This document shows positions 1-11,142 of a stretch of DNA of 32,046 bases, piece by piece. The notes under the pieces were generated by a model. It was not told the origin of the DNA and did no database searches. It saw only the letters and a program-made list of their open reading frames with translations. The position numbers were made by a program, and so were the translations under genes. The stretch covers positions 1-32,046 of the forward strand of contig NAVB01000292.1 in NCBI GenBank assembly GCA_002179805.1, given 5' to 3'. The first letter of the stretch is position 1. Each line of letters starts with the position of its first letter. The DNA is from Acanthamoeba lenticulata. Its lineage: Eukaryota; Discosea; Longamoebia; Acanthamoebidae.

Positions 1-2
1 AC

Positions 3-1852
3 AAAAGAACGATGAAGCACCCGAACCTGGTCTACATGTACGGTGGCTGCGCTGAGCCGCCCAACCTGTACCTGGTCATGGAGCTCGTCCAACACGGCGC
101 CGTGTCCAACCACCTCCGCGCCAAGACCGCGGCCCTGCCCTGGTCTCTCCGGTACGGCCACCTGCACCATCTTCATCACCATCTTCATCATCATCTTCAT
201 CATCTGATCGAGCGCGGGCCTCGGGATGACGAGGAACAGATTCCGGATGGCGCTGGACACGGCGCTCGGGATGCGGTTCCTGCACGGCCAGCGCGTGATG
301 CACCGCGACCTCAAGACGGAGAACCTGCTGGTCAACTCGCTGCAGGCCGACGCCGAGACCGTGGTCAAGATCTCCGACCTGGGCATCTCCCGCTTCTCAT
401 CCGAGGGCAACGAGGGCCTCATGACCATCGGCCGCGGCACCACCAAGTGGTCCGTGTCCTCCCATTTTCCCCCGTTTTCTGCATTTTTCTTTATTAATTA
501 TCGATTTATTATTATTATTTAGAATTATTACTGTTATTTATTTATTATTTTTTATTTTATTTTGCGATCGGTCTCCTGAGCTTTGGGTCACCCAAACGCA
601 GGATGGCGCCCGAGGTGCTGCAGGGCTCCAACTCGTACTCGTTCCCGATCGACGTGTACTCGTTCGGGATCATCCTGTGGGAGTTTTACGCGCAGCAGGT
701 GCCCTACAACGAGGTGCGGTCGGCCCTCCGCCTGCCCCAGATGATCATCGACGGCTACCGCCCGCCGATCCCGCAGGCGTGTCCCCCGCTCTACGCGCGC
801 CTCATGCAGGACTGCTGGCACAGCGGTGCGTGCGCCTCTCTTCTCTTCTCTCTCTCTCTCTCTCTCTCTCACAGTCCTCGTCTCGCTCACTGGGGGCGAT
901 GACGATGACAATGATGACGACAGACCCGGCCAAGCGGCCTACGTTCGAGGAGGTCTGCAAGCGGCTGTTCGAGATGAGGGACAAGGTGTGCCCGGAGCTC
1001 GAGCTGCCGCCCGCCGTGGTGGGCCTCTTTGAAAAGGGCGAGCGCGCGCCGCCGGTGAGCCCCGCGCCCAAGCGCCCGCCCGCCGGCGCCGAGACGACGC
1101 CCGCCGGGGCGGCGACCGCCGCAGCGTTGGGCGTGCCCGCCGCGCCGCAGGCCACGTCCAAGGCCTCCGAGAAGGACAAGATCGAGCGAAGGGCCATGAA
1201 GAAGCGCGAGAAGGAAAAGGAGAAGGAAAAGGAGAAAGAGAAGGAGAAAGAGAAGGAGAAAGAGAAGGAGAAGGAGAAGGAGAAGGAAAAGGGGAAGGAA
1301 AAGGGGAAGGAGAAGGACCGCGAGCGGCGAAAGACCAAGCTGAAGAAGGACAAAGGGGACAAGGACAAGGGCTCCTCCTTGAGCGCGCCCCTGCCGCGCA
1401 CGGCCACGACAACAACAACAAAGCCGACAATGATGGCGACGACGGCTGCGGCTGATGCGGCGGGCAAGTCCGTGGGAGCGATGGTGAGGCGATGGGAGGA
1501 CAACGGCAGCGCGTCGCCGTCCACGGCCGCATCGAACCCATCGCCGGCCGCGGCCGCCCGAGCCGCGGCCCCGTCTCGACCGCCGCCCACCGCGCAATCC
1601 GCGGCGGCGTTGCGCCAGCCCGCGGTGGGGACGCATGCGCGGCCGGAGCGCGAGTCTTCGGCGCCGGCGCTCGGGAGACCCGCGCGGGCGACCACCTTCT
1701 CTGGTCAGAGGTCCACGTCGACTCCGCCATCGCCCACGGCGGCCGCCCTCAACGCCGCCGCGGACGACGGGAACATCAAGAAGAAGACCGGCGGGTTCTT
1801 CCCCGTGGTGAGCATGTTCAACAAGAAGAAATACGAGAGCTCCCGAGAGTGA
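3..1852 (+). CDS. TKL-type protein kinase with Lys/Glu-rich tail (5' partial)
   Basis: Protein kinase of the tyrosine-kinase-like group, missing its N-terminal lobe because the gene begins left of the window. Exons <3-151, 240-449, 602-825 and 924-1852 join in frame (504 codons including stop) across three GT-AG introns of 88, 152 and 98 bp. Visible kinase parts in order are KHPNLVYMYGGC (after helix C), the hinge region YLVMELV, catalytic loop HRDLKTEN, metal-binding DLG (in place of DFG), WMAPEVLQG rebuilt exactly across intron 2, and the C-lobe CWHSDPAKRPTF rebuilt across intron 3. HRD and the APE motif are intact, so the domain should be active. After the kinase come an Ala/Pro-rich linker, a tract of alternating Lys and Glu of about 45 residues that should form a charged single helix, and a Ser/Ala/Pro-rich tail ending NKKKYESSRE. 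Substrate and pathway cannot be read from the sequence. Confidence 0.9.
841..870 (+). repeat. (CT)n microsatellite in intron 3 of the kinase gene
   Basis: Pyrimidine dinucleotide run lying wholly inside the 98-bp intron 826-923, near its 5' side, with CT on the coding strand. It is one of five such runs in the window, all intronic and all CT in the sense direction. Confidence 0.9.
1198..1320 (+). repeat. Polypurine GAGAAG/GAGAAA repeat coding for (KE)n
   Basis: An almost uninterrupted purine stretch on the coding strand, built from GAGAAG, GAGAAA, GAAAAG and late GGGAAG hexamers. It codes for alternating Lys and Glu. Mixed synonymous codons (AAG/AAA, GAG/GAA) show the dipeptide, not just the DNA repeat, is being kept. 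Confidence 0.85.
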
Positions 1853-2000
1853 CCTCGGAGAAGAGACAACAAGTTGTAACCACGCGTCCTGACATGAAAC
1901 AAAAGATTCAAAACAAAAAGAACACATCGTGTAAGGCCGTTTGGCCTGCATACTACATTTGGCCTTTTTTTCATAGGCAGAGTACAAGCAGCTGCTTCGT

Positions 2001-5000
2001 TTAGCCTCGCTTGGCCGAACTCGGAGAGGCTTGCTGGACGATACCGAGCCACTCCTGCTTCTCCCGCTCCGACGCGCAGACGAGCGTCCAGGCCTGTGTC
2101 GTGGTGCCACAAGTCTTGTGAGCTACAACTGCGCGGTTGGGGAAGAGGGAAGGGGACGTCGTGGTTGTTGATGTTCACACGTACAACATGCTCGGTCTCG
2201 ATGTGGAAGGCAAAGTGGATGTGGAGGAGCTTGGACGACAGCGCCTCCGCGTCGCCATCTCCGGCGGCCACGCCCTCCCCGACCCGCACGATCTGTTCGC
2301 GGCCCAAAAGCCGACCAAAGGTCAGCACACGAGAGAAAGAGAGGAGCACACGAGCGCGGGAACATGCGGGGGCAGGACCTCGTTCATGCGGACGCTGCCG
2401 GCGTAGCGGAACGACTTGCCGCCCTCTGCGTCGTTGGCGGCCTTGGCCTTCCCTCCCTTGGCGGGCTTCTCGGGCTCGCGCTTGCCGCAGCACACGATCA
2501 AGTCGTTGAAGGCAAAGAAGTAGTACTGCTTCTGTTGGTCGTTTTTCGTTTTCGTTTTCGTGATGCGTTTTAGTTCCGAGCCGCCAAAGAACGAAAGCGT
2601 GTGACATTTACGAAATTGCGAGGGGGAGGAGGGAGACCTGGAACGAGCGCAAGCTGTCTTTCCGGCGGGCGCCCCGATGGGTGATCCGCAGGTTGAGGAG
2701 GCCCTCGCGCACCAGTTTTCGCTGCGGGTGGTACAGTCCGTCCGGCTGCGTCACGTCACCACCCACCAGCCCAAGTCAGCCTTGGACAGGGAGAGGCCAT
2801 GAGGGGGGGGGGAACGAAGAGGTACCAGATGCTCCAAGAGGCCTTCGATGCTGTCCTCGATGGTGATGATCTTCTGCACCCGCACGTGGGCCTCCTCGTC
2901 GATGCCCCGGTTGAGCTCGTCCAGCTCCGTTTTCACCTTGGCGTGGGCGCGTTCGAGGTAGGCGTAGTCGGGGTGGGTCTGGTTGGAGTACTTGAGGAGC
3001 TCCTTCAGGAGCAGCACGTAGCGCGGCACGCGCTGGACGGGCATGATCAGGAACGCGTCGAGCGTGAGCGACGTCGTCTTCAGCTGCTCCAGCTCGAACG
3101 CCTGTTGTTGGTCTCGCGTGAGCAAACACGTGTACAGAGTGACGGGCGCATAGTGGCAAGGGTTCCTCGCACCTCCTTGATCTGCTTGAAGGCGGGCCTC
3201 TTCTCCACGAGGTGCCGCATCGTCACCAGCGCCGTGTTGTAGTTGCTCAGGTATCGTCCGTACTCCCGCAAGAAGTCCGTCTGTTGTTTTCCAACCAATT
3301 AATCATATTTTTTTAATATAAAAAATATGAATTTATTTGTACATTTTTATTTATTTACAGGTTATTAGTATCATTATTCTCAAAATTAAAATTAAAATTA
3401 AAATAAAAACATGGGTTTTGGGTTGCGTACGTGGAAGAGGAAGATGTCGCCGATGGTGGAGCGGGCGCTCCAGCCAGAGACGCGCTCCTTGATGAGGTCG
3501 AGGAAGCGCAGGTGGTGCGTGAGGAGCGCCGCGAGGTTCATGAACACGACCTCCATCTCCTCGTCGCTCATCACCTTGCCCGACGTCGACACCCGCCTCA
3601 GCGGCGTCACCACCTGCTTGACGACGATCTCGAGGGACCGGACGTAAGAGGTCTCGGTCGACAAAATCTCGTCGACGACGCGCTTGCGGACGACGATCCG
3701 CGCCTTTTCGCGCTTGAGCTCTGCCGCGGCCTGCGCCGCGCGTCGCAGCGTGCCGCTCCCGGGGGAGGGAATGGGCCGGCCGCCCACGACCGAGCCCAGC
3801 TCGAGCGACGGCACAACGCCCGGGATCGGCGCCCGAGCCGTCGCCCCGGCCTGCGGGCGTGGCTGGGTCTGCTGAGGCTGCGGCGCCACCTGCGGGCCTG
3901 CGGCAAAGACAGCTGCAGCGGTGGGCTTGGGTTGCTGCTATGCGCGCGCGTGCGGTTGGCCACTTGTGAGACTTAAAGAACGAAGCGAACAAAGAACGAA
4001 GAGCCAAGGTACCGCTGCTGGAGAAGCCACGGCCACTGCCGCGGCCGGCTGGATCGGAGCTGCAGCGGGGCTGACCGGGTTTTGCGCAGGCGAGGGTTTC
4101 GTCGCAACCGCGGACTCGGCGTGCAGGTCGGCCAGCGAGGAGCCCTTGGCCTTGCCCAGCGAGGGCTGCTTCTTCGGGGTCGTCCCCTTCTGTGGGCGTA
4201 ATCATCATCAGCCAATCAGGCCACAAGCTGGGGGAGGGGCAAGAAGCAGGTTTGTACGGAGACGCTTCTGGGGGCGTCCTTGCTCGAGGAGGCCACGATC
4301 TCCGCCGTGCCGGCGCCGCCCATCGACAAAGCTGCGTCGCAGCCCCAGGGAAGGAGTGGCATGAATGGAATGCAGCAGGGGAAGGAGGAGGAACGCGTAC
4401 CCTTGCGGTGCTTGCCCTTGCGCGCCTTGACGGTGTCGGCCTGCTCCTGCTCCTGGTCGTCCTTCTTCTTTTTCTCCTCCTTCTTGCGCTTCTTGCGTTC
4501 CTCCTTCTTGCGCTCCTTCTCCTCCTTCTTGCGTTCCTTCTCCTCGCGGCGCTTCTCCTTCTCCTCCTTCTTGGCCGCCGCGACCTCCTGCTTCTTGAGG
4601 TCGCGATCGGACAGGCTCTTCTCCTTGAGCCGCGGCTCCCGCTTGGCCGCCTTCTTCTCCCGCTGCGATCGCGTCCGCTTCTTTTCCTTTTCCTTCGGCG
4701 CCTCGACGGCCGTCACGGCCTCGACCGGCGTCGTCTGTGCCAGGCCCGCGCGAGGCGACAGGCCCGGCCTGGTCTGCTCGTGCTGCTGCTGTGCCTTGTC
4801 GCTCTCCTGCTGCGGCTGCTGGGCGGCGGCGTGAGGCTTGGCGACCTCGTGCACGGCGTCGGCCGGCGCCGAGTGGAACTTGTGCGCCGCTGCGGTGGGC
4901 AGGGTCGGGAGCGGACTCCGCGGCGAGGGCGCTCGGCCGGGCGAGGCGAGCGGCGTCTGCGCCCGGGGCGATGGGGCATCGCCGGGCTTGCGCACGGGCG

Positions 5001-7891
5001 ACGGCGGGGCCGACACCGAGGCCTGGGTCCGCGGCGACACCAGGGCGGGCTGGTGGGGCTGGTGCGTCTGCACCTGCGGCTTCTCCTGGTCCGCGCTGTG
5101 GCGCGAGCCGAGTTCGGCCAGAGCCGGGAGGTGGCGCGGGGAGCCGGCGGCCTCCTTCGGCCGACCGACGAACCCGGCGCCGGGCTGGCGTCCAGGCGAG
5201 CCGCCAACAGCGGCAGAAACAGAAGTGGGCTGCCGCGGCGAAGCGGCCTTGGCCTCTGGCGTGGCGTGCGGCGTGCGGGCCGGCGAGAGCGCGGGCTCAG
5301 GGACAGGCGTCGTCGGCGTGGCGACGGGCTGTGGGGTCGGGGTGGGCGGCGGCTCGGGCAGCCAGGTGGGCGTGACGGACCACTCGAGGGTGTCGGCCTC
5401 GATGTCGTCCATCTCGTCGTCGTCGATGTCCTCGCCGAGGACCTTGTTGAAGAGGAACTCGAGGTCGAACTTGTCGCGCAGGTAGTGCATCAGCGTCACC
5501 ACGCTCGCCACGTTCCCGTTCACGATGTCGCGCGCGGTGCAGCCTGAGACGAGCTCAAACGTGTGCGCGGCCAGCACGCGCAGGGCGGCGGTCACGTTGT
5601 TGATGTACTGCCACAGGTATTTGGGCTCGGCCACGTAGGCCACGTCTTGCCCGAGCAGTACCTACACGCGCACGAGCCACCACCGTCAGCGTCACCGCCA
5701 ACACAAACGCAGGCGGAGGTGACCGCGGTGAGAGGGCTCACCTCGAGGAGGCGGTTGAGGACGACGCCAGACTTGAGGCTCGCGGTGAGGTTCTTGATGG
5801 GCTTCCAGCCGCGCTTGGCCAGCTGGCTGTTGATCCAGTCGATCCACTCCTGCTGCTCGGGCGGGATCGGCTTCCCCTCCTCCGCTGCTCGCCCGCCGCG
5901 GTCATCAACATCATCAGCAACAACAAAAACAAGTCCATCACGGTGATGGCGACAATGACGGCTTGAGGCTACAGACCCTTCTCGAGGTCGGCCTCGTTGA
6001 TCTCGTTCATGTTGAGGGACTCTGCCCACAGGTTCTTGGCGTGCTTGGTGTCCTCGATCACCGGGCCACGCCACGAGTCGAGCTTCTTCACGGTGTTGCC
6101 CAGCACCACGATGTGACTCAGCACGGTCGACATCTTCTTGGCCTCGAACAGGTCGGTCGTGTCGAACAGGTCCGTGTGCCGCAGCCCGAGCGCCGTGCAC
6201 GCCTTCAGGTAGTGCTCGATGTTCTCCTGTTACGCTCATTCATCAGCTTCATGATATCATGATTACAAAAAATTGAGCGAAAATGTAGAAATAAAAATCA
6301 ATTAAGTGACAAAAAGTTTTCATAAAACCACGCACCATTTGCAGATAGGCGATGTTGGCCGTGTTGATCTTGGTCACGCTGCCCGGCTTGATGGCGTTGA
6401 TTAATCTGTGCACACCGGCCCGTGTGAGAAGAGATTGACAAGGCTGAAGGCGGTGGTGGCCGTACCGACACAAAATGACGCCAGACTTGAGGGCGGCGGC
6501 GAAGGTGACGCCCGCGGGAAACTTCTCCTTGAGCACGGCCTCGATCCATCGCTGTGCGATGGCCTCGACCTCGTGAGAGTACTTGAACTCCTCCTTCGTC
6601 ACGACGTCATCGTGCAGGGACGACACCTCGATCACCGCAGCTCGACCTGGTGCGACAACGCGGCGCATTAGCTGGCGAGCGAGTGAGCCCAGACGGCAGA
6701 GAGGGCGGCGCGACGGTACTCGTGGAGGGGCTGCCCAGCGAGGCAACAGTCGAAGTCGACGGCGAGATCGACACGGACGAGGAGGACGAGTCGTTGGACT
6801 TGAGCGTATGGGTTGGCGCCCGGCTGCAGGCCGAGCCCGCGCGCTTGTGCGTCAGGGTGGTAGTGGGCAGCGTGGGCGAGGCCGCCGGACTCTCGTGTTC
6901 TGGAATGCGCAGACAAACATGTGTCACATTCCACGCATTCCACGCACAGGGGACGCGGGGCCACACAAGGCACGTACTGAGTGGAGCCGGCGAGTTGGGA
7001 GCCGAGCGCTGCTGGACGGACGGCCGGGAGAGGACGCTCGACTTGCTGCGGCCCTTGGACGAGTTCGAGCCCCAGCTCGAACCGCCGCCGATGATCCTCG
7101 AGCCTGACCCGGCGCTGGCGAGCGGCGCCTGCTGCTTGGTTTCGCGCACCAGCTCGCCGACTGCCGCCGCGTCGTACTTTTCACTGAACTTACGCAGCAC
7201 GTTCACGTTTTGCAGAACCTGCGCGCACAGAAGACGACAGAGATGATGATGGCGATGAGGCCAAGATCGTTCACTCGAGCCAATCGAAGCAGAGAGCGGA
7301 CCCGCATCATGTCCTTGTCCTCGTAGAGGTCAGTGGTGTCGAAGAGCTCGCCCGGCTGGAACCCCAGCACCTGGCATGCCGCCAAATAGTGCGAGATGTT
7401 TTCCTGGCCAGGCGCAAACGCGAGATCATGCTAGTGAGGACACCAGGAACAATGAAGCTCAAGAGAGAGAGAGAGAGAGAATTGAAGGCGGTCGGTGGCA
7501 CCATTTGCTTGAAGGCGAGATTGGAGGAGTTGATGCGCGGCACGAGCCCCGCGTGCACCTTGTTGACCAACCTGGAGGAGAGGGAGGAGGAGGATCAGAA
7601 GCCGCGATCGCTCCAAGCACCTCAGCTGTGAGGAACTCGTACCGGCACAACACGGAGCCGTCCTTGAGGAGCTGCTGGAAGGGCTTCCCTGCGTTGGTCA
7701 ACTCCGGCTCCTGTGTGCCCCCCAGAGGAGTGACGATAACGTTCATCAGGTGCTGAAGCCAAAAAGAGAAAGAGAGCGAGGCGTACCCCGAGAAGGGAAG
7801 CCATCCATGAGCGGAGCTGGGTCTCCAGAGCGGCATCGTACTTAAGTCGCTTTTGCTCCTCGAGCGTCGCGTTGAGAGACGCCACCGACAT
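2001..7891 (-). CDS. Triple-CH-domain RhoGEF (CH-CH-CH-DH-PH), Trix-like
   Basis: Rho-family guanine-nucleotide exchange factor expected to act at the actin cortex. I derived 20 exons: 7787-7891, 7643-7752, 7502-7571, 7302-7403, 6978-7218, 6720-6899, 6466-6646, 6336-6405, 5977-6226, 5742-5884, 4401-5661, 4264-4331, 4013-4189, 3431-3925, 3173-3280, 2826-3101, 2638-2745, 2379-2531, 2185-2292, 2001-2114. They sum to 1,440 codons, stop included. Three calponin-homology domains lie at about residues 20-140, 290-395 and 445-552; each shows the actin-binding-type core, for example KPFQQLLKDGSVLCRLVNKV. A Ser-rich linker separates CH1 from CH2. An acidic, then Pro/Ala-rich, then Lys/Glu-rich region spans about 553-900. 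The DH domain (about 1065-1270) contains LSTETSYVRSLE, FLIMPVQRVPRYVLLLKELL and a final long helix. The PH domain (about 1285-1435) has KQYYFFAFNDLIVCC and ends in the classic Trp helix AWTLVCASEREKQEWLG. Dictyostelium Trix has the same order. The weakest junctions are 6719/6646 and 4263/4189. Confidence 0.88.
7462..7480 (-). repeat. (CT)n run (sense) in intron 3 of the RhoGEF gene
   Basis: Reads (AG)n on the plus strand, so CT in the direction of the host gene. It lies inside the intron between exons 7502-7571 and 7302-7403. Confidence 0.85.
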
Positions 7892-8448
7892 GGCCGCGAA
7901 CTTGAATCAAGAAAAATGAAGATCGAAGAAAAAACGAAAGCGGTGAAAAAGAGAGAAGGGAAGGAGATCGAGCGAAGGAGAGCAAAGAGTCAGGGACGTT
8001 CAAAATGAAAGCGGGAAAAGTGAGAGGGGGCGGGAGAAGGAAAAAGAGGGGCGAGAGGACAGCTGTCACGAACAAGAAACTTGGCCACCACAGAGACTTG
8101 GGAACCCGAAAGTGGAACCACCAACCCGCCGCGTTATTGAGAGCCGAAGATTTGCAAAGAGGAGACTACGTCAGGCGACGCCAAGCCGTTGCTGTTGGGC
8201 GAATGAGAGGTCGGTAGTTCTCGAAGCTGGAAACAACCCGTCATGGTTTTCTTCCATCTTTATATTTTCTTCTTCATTTCCTCTCAGTTATCCAAGGCCA
8301 CTTAGCAGCGGAGGATTTCTTTGGCCATGCGGGCGAATAGGATTTTTTCCATTTCACATCCAACAGCGCGTTATGTCTACGGAAAAACTCGAAGTGGCAA
8401 TCAGGCGCTGAACTTAAGTTTCTAGTCTTTATCATTACCCTAGTGCCA
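7892..8448. promoter_or_regulatory. Divergent intergenic region between RhoGEF and lipase
   Basis: These 557 bp separate the start codons of two genes transcribed away from each other, so they should carry both promoters and 5' UTRs. The left part is purine-rich on the plus strand. A TATATTTT string occurs near 8260 on the plus strand, 190 bp before the lipase ATG, which is far for a TATA box unless the 5' UTR is long. I see no convincing gene here. Confidence 0.55.
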
Positions 8449-10220
8449 ATGAGGCGTACCTCGTCCATTTGCGTCGTGCTCCTGGCCCTGCTTGTAGCCC
8501 TGTTCTGCGCGCTTGCGCAAGCGGCGTACCCGTCCAACGTGACCGAAATCATTCGTGACTATGGCTACGTTCGTCTCTCCAAGATCTTTCTTGTGCCTGC
8601 TCCTGTAGTTTCAAGCTTGGTCTGACGTCTGCGTTCTTCTTGTGGTGCAGAAATGCGACGACTACTGGGCCGAGACGGAGGATGGCTATCTGCTGTCCCT
8701 GCAGCGCATCTACCACCGCACCCCTGTACGGACGGGCTTCCCCTTTCGGCACTTGCCGGTTCCTGCGCACCATTTTAATGACTTTGTTCCAATGATGAAC
8801 TTTCTTGCCCACTTTCTTATTCGACACAACGCATTGGCTGTGCGTCGCGACGAGAGCAGGGCGCGCGTCGGGGCGTGGTGCTGCTGCAGCACGGCCTGAC
8901 TGACAACGCCAACGGCTTCTGCCTGAACCCGCCCGACGAGGGGCTGCCGTTCATCTTGGCCGACAAGGGCTACGAGGTGTGGCTGGGCAACAACCGGGGC
9001 AACGGCTACAGCATGCGCCACCGGACCCTCAACCCGTCCGACGCCGCCTTCTGGCAGTTCACCTACGACGAGATGGCCCAGTACGACCTCCCGACCAACA
9101 TCGACTTTGTCCTCCGCACCAGCGGCGCCGCTACGCTGGCCTACGTCGGCCACTCGGAGGGCACCATCCAGGCCTTTGCTGGCTTCTCAGCCAACCACTC
9201 CATCGCCGACCGCGTCGACGTCTTCATCGCCCTCGCCCCCGTGCGTCATCTCCCTCCTCGTCATCGTCGTCATCTTCTTGTTCTTTGTTGGTCTTGCCGC
9301 TGATGATCAAGTCATGGTGTGCCTGTCGTCGTGGGGCAAAGGGCAGGTGGCGTACGTGGGGCACCTGAAGGTGCTGCTGCTCAACACGCTTTCGCACCTG
9401 GACCCGATCGAGATCCTCCTCCTCCTGGGCGTCCACGAGTTCAACCTCCCGACTGCCCTCCTCAAGCTTTTCCCCGAGTGCGTCTCTCTTTTCCTTACAT
9501 TTCTTTTTTAAAATCATATTTTAAAGCCCTAATTAATGCATTAACTGACGACCGGCCGTCCAATGGGGGAGCGCAGCGTGTGCAAGCTCTATCCGCCCGT
9601 CTGCAACAACATCCTGACCGCCCTGATGGGACCCTCGGTCGAGACCAACCAGTCCCGGTGCGTTGTTCTCGAGCCTCCAGCCTCGCTGCAGCTCGATGCA
9701 TGGGCTGACGACTCGAGCTGGCGAGCGCAGGCTGGCCTACTACCTGCGCTACGAGCCCAACCCGACGTCGGTCCTCAACATGATCCACTGGTCGCAGGGC
9801 GCGGCGACGAACCTGTTCCAGCGGTACGACTGGGGCGCGGCGGGCAACATGAAGCGCTACGGCCAGGCCACGCCGCCGCCCTACCTGCTCTCCCAGATGC
9901 CGCCCGGCCTGCCCGTCGCGCTCTTCACCGGCGGCAACGACTACCTGGCCGACCCGACCGACGTCGCGCGCCTCAAGCAGGAGCTCAGTACGGCAGCCGC
10001 TCCCTCTCTCCGCGTGCCCTGCGCAGTGGATTGGCTGGCAACAAAAAAACAAAAACTCACCACCCCGTGGGATCTCCGTCGTGTGATCTACGCAGGGCCG
10101 CCGGCGGTGTTCGAGCACTACGAGCCGACCTACTCACACGTGGACTTCTTGTGGGCGGAGGACGCCAACAAGGACATCTACCCCCACGTCCTCCGGCTCA
10201 TTCAGCAGTACCACCACTGA
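8449..10220 (+). CDS. Secreted acid (gastric/lysosomal-type) triacylglycerol lipase
   Basis: Alpha/beta-hydrolase lipase of the acid-lipase family, which hydrolyses triacylglycerols or steryl esters in lysosomes or outside the cell. Exons 8449-8568, 8651-8725, 8860-9240, 9347-9477, 9577-9657, 9731-9987 and 10096-10220 give 389 residues, the family's usual size, with frame kept at every GT-AG junction. The ATG at 8449 starts a clear signal peptide (RR, then a Leu/Val/Ala core ending CALAQA). The mature start SNVTEIIRDYGYKCDDY matches the family's NISEIIRYHGY region. The oxyanion loop is LLQHGLTDN, and the nucleophile elbow is GHSEG with Ser164. The acid is in GGNDYLADPTD and the histidine in YSHVDFLWAED, so the triad is complete. 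The reconstructed LFPDVCKLYPPVCNN also matches the cap region. The enzyme should be active, probably in phagolysosomal digestion of bacterial or host lipid (inference). Confidence 0.93.
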
Positions 10221-10313
10221 GAGCACTCTGAGCGAGGGGCTTACCAGGATCTCCCACCCCAGGCGAGATGTAGACGACCCAACTTTTATCGGCCAACTAG
10301 GCCATGTTTTGTG

Positions 10314-10319
10314 AATAAA
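10314..10319 (+). terminator. Probable polyadenylation signal AATAAA of the lipase gene
   Basis: A perfect AATAAA about 94 bp after the lipase stop codon, inside the 259-bp spacer where the lipase and PMP3 genes converge. Canonical signals are not obvious after the other genes here, so this one is only a candidate. Confidence 0.5.
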
Positions 10320-10479
10320 ATGATGGATGATGATTGATGGATGGCTTTCTCTTGTTAAAATTGGTTAAAACGCTGATAAAACTGAAAAACAACTGGCCAG
10401 CGAGAGCCGCCTCTGCGGCTGAGGGACCTCTCCGCGCTGTGACGGCTTTTTGTGTTATGAACATCTTTTCGCTCTCTCA

Positions 10480-10740
10480 CTACACAGCTTCGCCAGGAGT
10501 GACGCAGATGATGTAGATGGCGTGAATAATACCTGGTAGGCCGACAGAGATAAGACTTAGCTGGTTGAAGCAGGTTTCAAGCGTGCAATGAACGGACTAC
10601 TACGTACCACCGATCCACAAGCCCACTACGCAGAGGATAAGGTTGATAAGCAGGTTGATACCGCAGCCACGCTTGATGAGGACGGGCAGCGGAGGCAGGA
10701 TGATGGCCAAGATGCACAGAAGAATGTCGGTGAGCAGCAT
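10480..10740 (-). CDS. PMP3/UPF0057 small plasma-membrane proteolipid
   Basis: A 61-residue membrane protein of the PMP3 family (yeast Pmp3, plant RCI2), two-helix proteolipids linked to membrane potential and salt or cold tolerance. Exons 10608-10740 and 10480-10532 join at a GT-AG intron with a strong GTACGT donor. The first helix is rich in Ile/Leu and ends in LPPLPVLIKRGCG, which is the family signature. The second half rebuilds LWIGGIIHAIYIICV across the intron, where the family usually has WIPGIIHA, so Pro is replaced by Gly. The gene is convergent with the lipase and has a TATA-like box about 80 bp upstream. It is too short to be found without splicing. Confidence 0.88.
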
Positions 10741-10820
10741 GCTGGGGTTGGAGAGGTGCTTGTAGGAGCGTTTGTTGGGTAGGTAAGTAGGTTGATGGTC
10801 AAGTAGCGAACAGAGAGTGC

Positions 10821-10828
10821 TTTATATA
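10821..10828 (-). promoter_or_regulatory. TATA-like box upstream of the PMP3 gene
   Basis: On the minus strand the sequence reads CCTATATAAAG, about 80 bp before the PMP3 start codon. It is the best core-promoter match I can see in the window. Confidence 0.55.
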
Positions 10829-11142
10829 GGGAGAGGAGGCAGGGGAGAGCGCGTGCTGAAATGAACACTGGAGTGACATTTCGTTCGTTGCTGCCCCAGA
10901 GGTTGCTTGTGCGGGGCGGCAATGTGCACGGAATTTTCGCGGGAGGAACAGAGGCGGATCAGGCCGAGATTGCTCGGCCAACTGGCAAGAGGCACGAGCT
11001 GGTGAAAGATAAGACGGCAAGCCAGTTGAGGTCCGGGAGCTGCTAGACACTTTATACCAGATAAAGATAAGTAATATATTGTCGCAAGCTTGTATGTGTG
11101 AATAATATTGCATGCCGGTCGCTAGTTTTCCCAGGCAATCAC
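10829..11142. other. Spacer between ABC transporter 3' end and PMP3 promoter
   Basis: No gene recognised. It holds the 3' flank of the transporter and the upstream region of the PMP3 gene, including one GGCCAA string near 10977 that recurs in other spacers of this window. Confidence 0.5.

Noticed and set aside
677..923. Reading straight through intron 3 of the kinase to give a longer exon
   Set aside because: The read-through peptide is Ser/Leu repeat from the CT run and breaks the CWHSDPAKRPTF motif, which GT-AG splicing restores exactly.
802..2110. Three long minus-strand frames with poly-Phe, poly-Leu or poly-Ser stretches
   Set aside because: They are antisense shadows of the kinase gene's polypurine (KE)n region; no domain is recognisable in them.
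4192..5547. 451-codon plus-strand frame rich in Leu and Arg
   Set aside because: It is exactly antisense to the Lys/Glu- and Pro-rich exon of the RhoGEF, whose frame is fixed by flanking CH and DH domains; Leu/Arg richness is the mirror image of that composition.
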